A stretch of DNA of 64,000 nucleotides from Ciona intestinalis. Lineage: Eukaryota > Chordata > Ascidiacea > Phlebobranchia > Cionidae. Made by a program: the position numbers and the translations under genes. The notes below the pieces were generated by a model that was not told the origin of the DNA, made no database searches, and saw nothing but the letters and a program-made list of their open reading frames with translations. The stretch's first letter is position 1. Every line of letters begins with the position of its first letter. The stretch covers positions 6,059,106 through 6,123,105 of the forward strand of contig NC_020174.2 in assembly GCF_000224145.3 (NCBI RefSeq), given 5' to 3'. Of the stretch, positions 14,001 to 25,042 are shown piece by piece.

Positions 14001-14150
14001 CCTGGTTCCACCCAAAGTACCCCAACCAGTCAAAGGGCCAAATTTACCCCAACACCCCCAAGCGAACCAAAACGTCCTCGTACCCCCCGTAGTCGTTCTA
14101 GTAGCAGCAGCAGCAGTTCTAGTTCAGACAGTGATAAAAGTGATAGGTAA
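5034..14150 (+). CDS. NME8: Thioredoxin / triple NDP-kinase protein (outer-arm dynein intermediate chain IC3 / NME8 type)
   Basis: Spliced model of 19 exons: 5034..5063, 5259..5316, 6065..6168, 6240..6311, 7180..7296, 7652..7727, 8096..8172, 8418..8510, 8675..8829, 9297..9535, 9761..9905, 10411..10524, 10889..11031, 11516..11616, 11853..12010, 12165..12304, 12983..13051, 13304..13330, 13579..14150; 829 residues, all phases consistent. Domains: thioredoxin with intact WCGPC (residues 37-41); acidic linker; NDPK-1 (about 155-297, His276 in NALHGS); NDPK-2 (about 326-455, His441 in NMLHGSD, but RPD replaces KPD); NDPK-3 (about 461-590, His574 with the following GSD lost). The tail (about 600-829) is Glu, Ser and Pro rich and ends in a Ser run. 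The thioredoxin plus three-NDPK order is that of tunicate and echinoderm sperm dynein IC and vertebrate NME8/TXNDC3, acting in cilia and sperm flagella. Intron 8 uses a GC donor. The extreme 3' end is less certain: AG/gtaaaa at 14147 could splice to an acceptor near 14394, adding about 45 residues. Confidence 0.93.
5612..5780 (+). repeat. tRNA-derived SINE in intron 2 of the dynein IC3 gene
   Basis: The segment contains an A-box-like CCGTGGCTCAGTG (about 5621-5633) and a B-box-like GGGTTCAATGCTCG (about 5670-5685), followed by the family body with CCAACCCAGTGG. The motif 'ctgtaggacctcac' a little downstream (5840) recurs at 59690 and, reversed, at 10585, so it belongs to the same or a linked repeat. 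Confidence 0.6.
6968..7100. repeat. Dispersed repeat, copy 1
   Basis: The stretch with 'tttgtctctttgattacggtagcgaagattta' through 'ggatatagcgacagaacaacagctgttaaaa' is closely matched at 53615-53740, 46 kb away, in an intron of an unrelated gene. Both copies are intronic and non-coding. I do not recognise the family. Confidence 0.65.
9970..9983 (+). repeat. Poly-G tract
   Basis: An uninterrupted G run of about 14 bases lies in intron 11 of the dynein IC3 gene; its length is likely variable and error-prone in assemblies. Confidence 0.8.
10640..10865 (+). repeat. GTTACATACGTGGTA repeat family (family B), two tandem partial units
   Basis: Two successive units carry 'gtggtacgtca..gcaggca..gagtgtatgaaaca' followed by 'gttata..gactat..ttcccgctatgcgagaataaa..gttacat'. 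The second ends immediately before exon 13 (10889) of the dynein gene. Units of the same family appear at about 29205, 31395, 33590, 37085, 38975, 49010 (reversed), 54720, 58850 and 63180. Confidence 0.7.
11385..11500 (-). repeat. tRNA-derived SINE fragment in intron 13 of the dynein IC3 gene
   Basis: On the minus strand it reads as a tRNA-like head with a B-box-like GAGTTCAAACCTCG (about 11457-11475) followed by the family body. It is a truncated copy. Confidence 0.55.
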
Positions 14151-14889
14151 AAACCCTGTTTCAGTAATTTTCCATCGTGCATTTTTGTAAGTATGTTTTT
14201 AATTAATCCCATTTTGTGTCTGCTGGCATTTATTAATCAGTTTGTGGTAACTAATCGTTTTGTATGGCAAATTAAATCCAGGTTGCTAAAACATTATTTA
14301 AGGTTTTGGGAGGCATTCGTAACTGGAATATATCTTTATTTTTTAGAAACAAAAAGTGAAATGTCTCATAAAATAATAATTTTTTTTTGCAGAAGCAATG
14401 GAAAAGGAAGAGTAACAACCAAAACTTCAAAAGAACTTTATAAACTCAAACTAAATTCATATATCTTCCAAATAAATTGCGCTGCTTTCAAAAGCAAATG
14501 TCGCACTGTGCATTTTATATTGGTGCTTTAACACTGCAAATTCATGGCCAAAACTATTTGATTTTTCCATTCGTTGTAACTTGTGCCTTTTAAACTGTTA
14601 TTACTGCACTGTAGATGCACTTTAACCCCACTGTGTAGATACTTTCGTTTAACGTTCTATTTTTAATACGTTTTTAGCAAAAAAATATACTGTATTTTAT
14701 GAGAATATATAACTGCACTCCTTCAAAATAAAACTTTTCGCTAATAGAAAAAAAGGTAAGATTAAAGTCTGCAAAAATAAAAGGTCAGTTTTGTACTTTT
14801 CAGATAACAAAGTAAATATTTCGTCATTTTCGTAACTAGTTAGACAAAACAGTTTTTTTGATATAGACTGCTCCCCGATCAAAGTTTAA

Positions 14890-15125
14890 AACATCGGCAG
14901 CACTTTTCCGGTGCCATGACGTCATTTCTAATGATTCATAATCTCGCCCTCCACTAAGTTGAGTGGTTGTCAAGCGTACGAGTTTCAATATTCGGTTAAA
15001 AGTTATGATTCATGTGGTTTTCAATGCCTTAGTGTAATAAGTGATAGCAACATCGCGAGTTTTATAGAGATGTACAAGTTCTGAGGATAGCTTTTATATA
15101 AACCTTGTTCCTTCGACCGTAAGTA
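14890..15125 (+). promoter_or_regulatory. Candidate promoter and untranslated first exon
   Basis: It contains a CRE-like TGACGTCA at about 14918, a locally higher CpG content, then a stretch ending cgaccgtaagtat, a near-consensus donor at about 15120. This fits a non-coding first exon of the downstream DLGAP gene. The placement is inferred from composition and the donor only. Confidence 0.3.
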
Positions 15126-17329
15126 TAACTTTATAAGTAATATAATTCATCAAAGAGTTAACCGCGTATAAATGTAAATACAAGTGCGCTGTTGAGACTT
15201 TTTAATTATAACCGGTTTCCTCTGCTTTCAAAGCAGTCTGTAATACCATAACAATTAATGTAAAAAGGACTTTAATATTGTGCTTTTCAAGTATATTTAT
15301 TTAAATATGCCTATTCTGTTAGTTTTTTAAAAAAAAGCATATAGGCCTAGGCCTTTACATTTTATACCATGTATCACGTTTAATAATGTTTTGCAGAGAG
15401 TATAACAGCTATACAGAAATGCATCTTTTTAGTTGTCAGCCAAAACTTATATCATACACTGTAAGAAATATCACTTATTAGCATCTCCAAAGATATTCGC
15501 TGCGTTTATAACTGTTGTTTATACTGAAAGGAACTGTCTGTTTTTATGATGATTTAACAATATAGGTTTGGGATATCATTTGTATAGACTACCTAATGGT
15601 AAAGAAAGGGTTTCAATTTGCTTATGTGCTAACTGTAATTGAAAAATCACCAAGTCAAACTAGTCAAAGTGAATTGTATTTTTAGTATTTTTACCAATAT
15701 GAACTTTACGAATAATTTATGATCTTGACAACTTTTTCTCCACTGAGCCATATATATTGAATCAAATTTGACCGTGGTATTCTAATTAATTATTATTAAA
15801 CCAGTACGCCCCCAATTAAAGGTTAAATTATTAAATCTTTTTAAATTAAACCCAATATTACATAGGTATTGGCCCACTCCCCACTGCAATTGTTTCAAAT
15901 AATCAGTGTTCTTACTGTACTGATCTGTATTGAATTTGGACTCATGAGATTAATGTTACAACAAACCAGATTAATGTAGTGAATACTAACGTCTCATGAG
16001 ATCTATTGAATCTTGGTGTTTGTCCAAGATAAATATGTTGTCAACAGCATAATATATGATATATGTCGTCTAGTTAGCATTTCTATTGGCAAGTTACTTA
16101 ATAAATTTGTAGGTATACTGGCTTTAAATACAACTTTTGTTGGTACAGTATTTGCTGTAATGATGTACATTGTATTGTGAATGCAAAAGAGTAAAATGCT
16201 GATGTTTTAAGTTATGTATTAGATTAGTACATTATAAGGGAAAACTGGACAGGCTCGTTCACAAGAGTTTAATTTTTTAGGTCTTTGAGTATCCTTGCTT
16301 TATAACTTGTGTTATATTTTGTAATTTTGTTTAGAACCAGTATGGCAGTATTATATATTAGGCTATCCTGTTTTGTAATTTTGTATGTATTTATATATTG
16401 GTTTTCAAAACAGTAAAGGCTTATCAGTTCTTCATATGCTGTCTTTTACTTACTGTTAGTGGATAATTACTCTTTACACAGAACTAAGGTGTATTCTAAT
16501 TACACAGTAGTACACATGCTATGTTTGTTAAGAACCAACATTCACAAGATATAGCAGTTACTGTAGGTGCGAAAGGTCCCAACTAAAATTATGTGTTTTG
16601 TTTTGCATTTTTCTTTATTACAATGTATAGCCTACCATTCTACCAGGTATATATAGGTCAATGTTCAATGTACAGAATTTTTTGTAAATATTATTGCTGT
16701 AAAATTACATCATCCAACATTGTTGTACATTCCTGCATGTCACTACCAGTATGTAGTCTATCAAGCAACTCTAAGGAATCTCATTAGCTTGGTAGTGTAG
16801 CAGCAGTGTAGATTGTTAAAGTTTTAACTCCTGAACTAAGAGGTTCTACAAATTCATTGCCAATTTACCGAAACACGGTCAATATATATGTATTAGATTG
16901 AAACAGATCTTTTCGTGCCTTTTTTCTTTTAAATACAGATTTTTATTTTATGTAAACATAGTCAATTGGACAGTAAACTGTTATTGACCAGGCATGCCCC
17001 AGATTATGGCACTTCTGCACACTACACACCAATAACCCACTTTTAAGCTGTTCTGGTATAAAAAGCAACTTTTCCTGACTGGTAAAAATGCTTTACTTTT
17101 GTTATGTTACCAAATTGTTCTTGTTTAAGCCCTTATTTATGTTTTATTATTTGTTTGATATTTACTATTTACTAGTGGTAGTTAACCAACAAGTTAACAA
17201 ATCCAAGCAAAATGTTTTCATTCCCGCTTTATTGAAGCAATTCAATGCATTTTATTGCTCAGTATCAAACAATGTAAATAATGTGTTAGTCACTAGATTA
17301 CACCAGTGTGTGTGTCAGTTTTTAATTCG

Positions 17330-18390
17330 TATTTTATTTCGGCGAATAATAGCGGACCCAAATCCATCAAACGCACTTTGTAACTCGGGATGCGGCCGCC
17401 TATTCAAACAGCTGACGATAGTTTTGTTGCTCGAAACTTTTGTTGGTGGCGTTAGGCAAGCGGCCAGGTCGCGATTGGTAGTTAGTTAGCTAAAGGGCCG
17501 GGCGAAGTTTATTGTCCCCCACCCGACAACTCTTTACAGCAACTACGACGCTTTGTTGGGAAGCTTTATGAACGCCGAGACTCGATCGTTCTGCGAATCT
17601 TTTAAAATTGACGCCCTGCCTCTCGTCGTGTTTCTTAAATTACTCTCCAGGATAATATATGCTCCTCGGTACCGCGGAACACGGGGCTTAATAAATCTAC
17701 TGCTGACAACTGAGATAATCGCATGGGAGGTTTTAATAAGTGAATATTTTTCGTTCGTAATCGCGCCTATCTACATAATTTCAATTGAGAAATGGATTTC
17801 GCTGATTACAGCGTAACTAATGTATATTACCGGGCATAGCGGCCGTCGCATCCATATCCGCAATACATGTCAAAATAACGAACGAGTTTCAATTATTTAT
17901 CCTCAAATAAGCTTGTGTACAAAGGCGACGGCAATCGTTCTTGAGGACGCGTAACTTTCACCGCAGTAGCCTAGTTTGTTTAGCAGTTGCTGCCCTAACA
18001 GCGTCTTTATGTTGTTTAAGTGTGAGTTGGCCTAGATTATCCTTTCGTAAGCTTCCCGCCACGTAGGTGTTTTAAGACAAGCCTAAACCAAATATGTAAC
18101 ATTTTCGTTCTAAATCTCTCGTGATATAAAGCGAAATTATGTTGCCTGTTTAATGAGCTTCATCTTTATATTGTTATAACCAGACAGTTCGTCCCCTGTG
18201 CGTCCAGCGCAGTTGTTAAGACAAATCAAGACGATTACGTCACCATCGGCCGGTTTCTTTCTCTCTTGGCTTATACACTATTCTGCGACTCTCTATAATT
18301 ACTCGTCCATCTCTCTACAGTACGTGGGAGTTTGTATTACGAATCGCGGAGTTCAGTTTTCAGAAGGATATCGTTTTTCAGCAAGGTACG
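17330..18390 (+). promoter_or_regulatory. CpG-rich island, candidate second promoter of the DLGAP gene
   Basis: Against an AT-rich background this kilobase is rich in CpG, with GCGGCCGC at about 17391, GGGCCGGGCG near 17494 and several short GC blocks. It ends at ttcagcaaggtacgtcac, a strong donor at about 18386. No long protein frame looks real. An alternative promoter or first exon, or a conserved enhancer, is the most economical reading. Confidence 0.3.
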
Positions 18391-19251
18391 TCACATTAGA
18401 AGCGCTCTTGTAAGCCAGGCCTATTTTAAGAGAACACGTAACAATGCGAGTGCAGTGTAATGGCCGCGTAATGGTTGAGAGTTCCCGACCCTACTTTGAA
18501 GTATTTAACCTTTCCTGGTGTCGGCAATGACACCAGGAAACTCGGGAAGTTGTTTACAGTTGTCAGCTGTATGGCTTATAGTATCATATGAGTCTGTGAC
18601 AGTATAATATTGCAAGGTTTAAGTTACAGTCTAGAGTTTTAAATCTTAGTGAGTGTCTTCTGAGAATTAATAACTTCTTTTGATGTGGGAGAAAAGATCT
18701 GGTCTAGATTTATTTGGCTGGGCTCTACTGTGCTAATCTTAATTGTTCTGCTATAACAGGTGCAAAGGCACTGATTAGAGTAATAGGCCAACTTCCCCAC
18801 AAAGTTTGTTATGCAGGACATAACAGGGTAAAGTTTAATACATTTTCTATATTAACTATGTATTGTATTATATAGTTTTCAAAGTTGTGCCATTGCTTAA
18901 GTAATAAGTAAAGATTGCCAGAAGATATTTTCCGGTTGTTTAATAACTGCCCTTGATTATTTTTGCTTACAAAGCTGAGTTAACTTTAATCTGTTACAAT
19001 GTGTTGAATACAAAAGTTCATAAGGGTATATCACACTAGTGTTCAGTTATTCTGCATGAAACCTTTATTGTTTAGTATATATATGCTGAAAGGTTACTAA
19101 TCTACTGTCTTTTCAGGAATTAGTTGGATTTTAATTTCATATATTACATAAACACTCAAGTGTTAATTTCCCTGTGCTACACCGTCAAACCTTCAATCTC
19201 GAAGACTGAATTGTGTTTCTATAAGTTTGCTAGAGACGCCACCAACCCCTA

Positions 19252-21215
19252 ATGGGAAGCATGGGAACATACCACTCAACTTTGAACTGCGACCGCTTTG
19301 GGTTTCCGTTCCAAAACTGCTTTGGATATGCAGAGCCTGGAACCGAGTATGAAAATAACGCAACAGAAAAAAACACAAGTCAGCTTACTAGTAATGGCAG
19401 TACTACATCAGCAAACAGTAACCATGTATTGGTGGACAATGCTCCTACGAAAAGAAGGAGCAGGAAACTGTCGAGAGCAAGAGACTCGTGTTGTACAGGA
19501 AGCACTGCTATAGATGAAGACTTCTCTTATGACTTATACAACCCACCTAATCATGTGCAGGTTGGAACAAGTTTTAGTTTTTCAGATTATTTTTTGCACA
19601 TTTTTGCTAGTTTTCTAACTTTCACTATTGTTAAAAGTGGAGATGGTAACTAGCTTTATGCATAACAGGTATGCTGAATTATTATAGCAAAAACAAGCTT
19701 GTAATCAGAACAAAATAATGAACACAATATTATATTTATTTTGAATCAACTGTCATACTTAGATGACAATGTAGATGACACTGTATGTTTGTGCTGTATT
19801 AAAAGTTTTCTCTATTTCTAATTATACATTTTTTAATCCAGACTCGGAGTAATTGTCGTCGTTTAGAATCTGTCACCTCTCATCACAGCAGTAACTCAGC
19901 TGCAGCACCAAGTGATAATGTTAAAGGAACTGACCTTGCCATGGACAGCAGGGACAGCCACGTTGCAGGCATTTTCCTCACAAGTACAGAATCCAGTGTA
20001 GACCCCCCTACAACAGTCGCAACAGTTACAAACAACAATGTTAAGGATTCAGATTGCTCTACCGTTGTACCAACAGTGCATTGTTTGGTTTCAAGCCCTG
20101 AAATTGAAGTCCAAGCATTAGAAATTCACCCCACGCAAGAAAAGTTAGATGTTTCTAAAGTTGTAGTTGAAAAGAAGTCGCCCGTTCTCAGTGGTAAGTG
20201 AAGTGGATGCTTAAGTGTTCAGGTGTGGTGTGAGTGAACTATTTACACCAGAATATTAAAGCCTTCCTTTTAAGTGAAACTATCCCTCATGGAAAACTAG
20301 ATTAATAATGTTAAAAATCTAAAGTGTGGTAAACAATTTCAGTAAAAAAGAAATTGTATCTTTTCAGTTTTATATAAATATATATTTATATATTTGAGCT
20401 AATTATTCATAATATTTTCTAGTTTTTAAACAAAAAGTTTTTTTAAATAAATAGTTGTCTTTTATATGCCAAACCTGTAGTGTGTATCTGTCAGAATGAC
20501 ATGGGTTGTCTTTGTCTAATAATTAAACACCTGTGGGCATGTGGCTGACATGTGTCACTGATTCACTGTATAATTGATTTTCCAAACTCATTTCTTAGAG
20601 CAAATGCGTTAGCATCAAATTTAGTGGGATTAAACAAAAAAATGTCCCAAATTTTTGACAACAAAAAGGTGTTTTAAATTAAAAGTTTGTACCTAAAAAC
20701 ATTGTCATAAATTTCATCTAAAAAAAGGTTGTGTAAAAAATTGTTTCAAAATTACCCAGACACTAAAGAAGAAGAAAGCACTTCATACTTTAGGTCTTTG
20801 GTTGTAAAGGAAACCGAGAAATTGAATGATCTCATCGAAAAGTGGAATACACTGCCAAGTAAACACATGATACAGTGCCCCACTGACAGTAAGTAAAAGG
20901 AACAACAAATCAGTTTAAAAGCTTTTCTGTGGGTGTAGGATTTGATTTAGCAATTTACAGTGAAGTGATGTGTTGTATAGATTATAATATAAAGTTTTGT
21001 GCATGTATATAACTGCATTAAACCAAAAAGCAAGTCAAACTATATTGTTAGTTTAGCTTCTATATGTAATGATGAATTATTAATTATAATCAATTTCCTA
21101 ATTTTAATACAAAACTACTTTTCAATGCTGTAGACTGTCTACCCTTTACAGTGTAGATTAGAGTGTGGAAAACAGAATAATTCATGCTTGATTTTAACAC
21201 CATGTTTAAGCTTTT

Positions 21216-21261
<46 letters not shown>

Positions 21262-24200
21262 TTTTAAATCTTCATTTTCATAAATTACATATTCCCCAGT
21301 TAATATGCAATAACTATATTATGTTCCATTTCCCTCAGAACGTTAATATAGACGCATTAACATTAACGTGCGTTTTCCCTCGGCGAAACGCGTACAATAT
21401 TATTGAACATTTGAAGCTGCACTAAATCAATCAGTGTTCATTGATTTTAGCTGCGTAAGGTTCTTAACCATGTGCCGGCCTCTGGTTTGATGAGACATGA
21501 GTGTCTACGAAATATTCCCACCGTAATTGTGACCGGTTTTCTTGTCCTTATATGGGCAGTGACGTATCAGAGACATGTGCGTCACTAAATCTTGTGTACG
21601 CTTGCTGCTTGTTACTACATTTTACGTCACAGCGGTATGCAATATTCGTGATATAAATTCATGGTACGGCTACGGCGTGTCCGTCGCAAATGTGTTTTAA
21701 AATAACATTGTCTTGTAATTTAGAGCAAAAAGGTTGCGGTGTTTTGGCCGTTCTGCAGTTTTATTCCTATTGGGTTTAGTTCACTTTCAGTTTTCTTGCC
21801 CTAGATTTCTAGTTATGCCGCTCGCGGTTTCGCCAAACTCAGAAACCGAATACTCTCCTGTTTAAGCTGTATTGTATAGCGTAGACTTGTTTAGATAGTT
21901 CCCATTTACAACAATTACGAACCTTGGTGGTGGGCGTTTGTTTTCTTTTCCACAAAAGCTTAATAAACCTTCAACCAAGTTCATAGCCCACAAAATATTC
22001 CAACAACTGGCACACGTGACGTAGCAACATACTTCCTGCTAGGAAGGTGGTCTTGGCATACAATCCAAAACCCACTAGTGACTAGTGCTTCCCAAAATAT
22101 TCAACTTGTTTCAGTGCATACTTTGTGAAGAATGCAGTGTATTGGTTTTATTTAATATCATTTTTTAAAACTTTTTTTCGTAGTTATTTGTAGTTAAGAA
22201 AAATCTTTGTTAAATCAGTAAACTTAAAACGTGACTATATTTGATTCATAAACTAGTAAACTTATAAACACCTAACCACACACCCACTCCGTTATATATT
22301 CATTACACGTCGTATAACTTTACGATCGACAGTCTTATGTGAGCTTGTCAAATACTGTGTTGTTCTACGCTTCTACCTACCAACTAAGTGACACACCGTT
22401 CATTACATGACGTGTTCGGCCTGTGACAGCACAGTTTTCCACGCGTACATAATGTAGCAATCCATATACTGTTCGATCCTTTGTAACAGTAGTACTGCTG
22501 TGGGGTAAGATGGGATACCGTTAGCATATAGTATCTCCTATTTCCTGATCTTGTTTTAAACAGTTAACAGCAATTTTGGGAGTCGTGAGGCTACGGCTCT
22601 ATAATTCCGTATGTTTTTACTACTAAATGGGAAAGTAAAAGAGAACAGAAACATGTATCATCTTACCCTAACATACTGTATCATGTATGATATATATCAA
22701 TATATGTCAGATTCCCAGTCTTCCCACCTTTATTAAGCAGCACTGTATTGTTATGGGATCAAATATACGCGCTGTTCAAGCCATCTGATTGCTATATTGC
22801 CACAAGGTTCCGTGTAGATTAGATTACAACGCTTAGTATTTGGAGTGTAAATATTATTTCTTGCTCGCGTATATTTCAACAGACTACGCATATAGAACAC
22901 AATACGCAATTCTTGTTTATAAATAACCTTTAAATTTCCGGACCACCCGTTACCATATAAGAAAAAAACGCCGTTAAAGTAATATTTTTTTGAATTTAAT
23001 CCTTTATTTTTGTCACATTAGTCTATTTTACTTTTTATTTTTATGAACTTACGACTCAAATATAGTAACGTCTTTTTGCCGTGCAGTTTTATCTGTAGTT
23101 CTTATGTATCATTGCTTATTTTTTCAACACCCCCCAAAGTATCCGTTATTTTAATCACATTAATCCGTTTTGTTTTCAGTTCGAGACGAGATTCGAACCG
23201 TGATCGGCCAAACTAGGCTCGTGATTACTGAGCGTTTCACGCAGTTCACAACCCTTATCGATAGGGCTGATGGTAAGAACGGCTGCAGCAAAGACGACAG
23301 GCCAGTCTTACTTTCAGATCTACGAGGTTTTTGGGACATGATTTATTTTCAGGTAGGTATTTTTATCATTTTGGGGTCAAAGTCTCATAATGTTGTATAG
23401 TGGTAAGGCCCCTGGCTCTAGCCAGGAGTTTACAGGTTCAAAGCTCGACGTTGCTACCATTGTGATCATCTGTGTCTTTGGCAGACACTTAACTACAATT
23501 GCTCAGTGGTCCCTGATGGGTTACCTAAATTATCAGTCATACATTACACATTAGTTGGATTAGTTACGAAAAATACAGCGAAACTATGCACAATGATTGT
23601 AATAATCGGTTACAGTCAACACACACAAGTTCATGTAGAAAATTAGCGACCCGCCCTTTATACTGCATTACCAACTTATTAAACATTTCACAAAAACAAA
23701 TCATGCTTGAATATTAATGTACAGGCAGGGGCGTTTGAATTAAAGGATAAAATATTTTATACGATTCCAGTCCGTTTCTAATGTTGGCTGATTTTCCAGG
23801 TCGAGGACGTTATGTCCAAATTCTCAGCCCTCCAGAAAGTAGCTGACGACGGCTGGAAACGTGCAGAAACCGACAAGAAAAAAACGGCGCCTGTGACGTC
23901 AAAGAAAACCGCGACAAAACGCGGCCCAAAAAAGGTAAGAATTCTTATCGGTTCGCTTTCTGGTCTCCTATTGTTGCGGCGAATACTTTGAAGCGGACAA
24001 AAGCTTCTGTTTGTCTCAAGTTAAAACCACATTTTGCTTCAAACCAATTTCAAGTTGGTAAGAGGTATAGACTCGTATTCGTTTATTAATATTCCAACAT
24101 TCGTTTATTGAAATTGTTACCCGAATATTAGATTCAAAGATTAATGTAATCCTTGTTATTAAAACCGGATTAAACCGGAATTAACCGGATTTCCCGCAAA

Positions 24201-25042
24201 TCGTCGCTTAAATCTGATATATCTGAAATTAACTCGTTCCGTTTCATCCCCACTTCCAGAACACTGGTGCTGGTAAACCAAAGACACAATCCGCGGAAGA
24301 GGAAAAAAAGAGGCGAGAAGCTGCTCGGAAGAGACTCGCGGAAGCTCGCAAAGCAGCGCAAGCAAAACTGAGCCAAGAAAAAGTTTCCCCGAGTTCCCTT
24401 GAAATCCTTACTACCTCCTCTCTGCCTGGAAACAACAGCAAGAATGTGGACGTTTCAATTAACGCTGCAAACCCTACAGTGGTCCCTTGTCACCCTGAAA
24501 CCCCTGACAGTACAACCACCCCATCCCCAAACCCCACCCCTAGCCCCTCTGAGAAGTCACTTGAGTCAGTTGACGGCGACTTTCCTCGAGCCAGCACCCC
24601 CCGCATCGAGTCTTCTTCTTGCTCCGTCTCACACGTCGCAATCAGCGTCGATTCCGCTTCTATTTCCAGCGTCCCGTCTTCAGTGAGCCTGGTACACTAA
24701 AAATTGGTCAAAACCAGTTGAAACTGACCAGGTCCCGGTCAAAACAGTCAAATGTGGCCAAGTTAACGTCAAGACTAGTCGAATCTGGCCGGAAAACTGC
24801 CCGGATACGGTTTCGTGCGCTGGCCGGGTCCAGTTTCGTGCGGTTTCCACCAAACTCTTCATTCTTCTTTACAGTGTTACGCACACAATGTAGTGCGAGG
24901 TGCACGACTATATGGGCTCCAGTGCAAATACTCCCCAGACAGCAGTATCAGACAGCTGCTTTCCCACCCGGCATACTCGCTGCGGTTAATACAGACCGCA
25001 TTATATCCGTTAGCTTCCAGAACAGAAATGACCTACATTTAG
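19252..25042 (+). CDS. Disks-large-associated protein (DLGAP/GKAP family)
   Basis: Spliced model: 19252..19560, 19842..20193, 20760..20888, 23180..23352, 23800..23934, 24260..24682, 24875..25042; 562 residues, all junctions GT-AG and in phase. Residues 1-220 are polar and Ser/Thr-rich. The GKAP homology (GH1) domain follows from about 226: YFRSLVVKETEKLNDLIEKW, IGQTRLVITERFTQF and DLRGFWDMIYFQVEDV match the DLGAP signature. A basic helix at about 379-400 (EARKRL-type segment) follows, as in DLGAP1-5. DLGAP1-4 are postsynaptic scaffolds linking PSD-95 to Shank; DLGAP5/HURP is a mitotic spindle protein. The domain alone does not say which role applies. The last exon gives a C-terminus EMTYI, a possible class I PDZ ligand; if the last intron is retained, the protein ends SVSLVH at 24700 instead. 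The start is the first ATG after an in-frame stop; more 5' exons remain possible. Confidence 0.9.
21218..21259 (+). repeat. (TA)n microsatellite
   Basis: A continuous TA dinucleotide run of about 40 bases lies in the large third intron of the DLGAP gene. Confidence 0.9.
21340..21920. promoter_or_regulatory. CpG-enriched island in DLGAP intron 3
   Basis: Composition changes sharply after the TA repeat to CpG-bearing sequence such as CCTCGGCGAAACGCG (about 21379) and GCCGCTCGCGGTTTCGCC (about 21818). There is no supportable reading frame. It could be an internal promoter for a short isoform carrying only the GH1 domain, or an enhancer. Confidence 0.25.
22491..22680 (-). mobile_element. MITE family A copy 1 (reverse orientation)
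   Basis: It begins TGTGGGGTAAGATGGGATACCG and ends with a degenerate CATCTTACCCTA. The core TTGTTTTAAACAGTTAAC...GTCGTGAGG is that of the family. Terminal inverted repeats of the family are about 25 bases, GTGGGGAAGATGGGA against TCCCATCTTACCCCAC. Confidence 0.75.
23398..23530 (+). repeat. tRNA-derived SINE in DLGAP intron 4
   Basis: TAGTGGTAAGGCCCCTGGCT then CCAGGAGTTTACAGGTTCAA forms a tRNA-like head with a stem-loop and a B-box-like GGTTCAAAGCTCG, followed by the family body (GGCAGACACTTAAC). It is the clearest tRNA-like SINE head in the window. It is not a tRNA gene: no intact acceptor stem can be closed. Confidence 0.65.

Larger units (their letters stand above)
14151..19251. other. Intergenic / 5' leader region upstream of the DLGAP gene
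   Basis: No coding exon could be supported. After the dynein gene 3' end (AATAAA near 14472) the sequence is mostly AT-rich. Two GC-richer islands stand out and are listed separately (14890-15125 and 17330-18390); each ends in a good splice donor, so they may be alternative untranslated first exons of the DLGAP gene. The ATG at 19252 is preceded by an in-frame TAG, so coding is unlikely to continue upstream without splicing. Confidence 0.5.

Noticed and set aside
17088..17816. Open frames of 133 and 87 codons in the CpG-rich leader region
   Set aside because: No family motif and no splice continuity with the DLGAP exons; treated as leader or promoter.
23398..23460. A tRNA gene
   Set aside because: A and B boxes are recognisable but no acceptor stem closes and no plausible anticodon loop forms; it continues into the SINE body.
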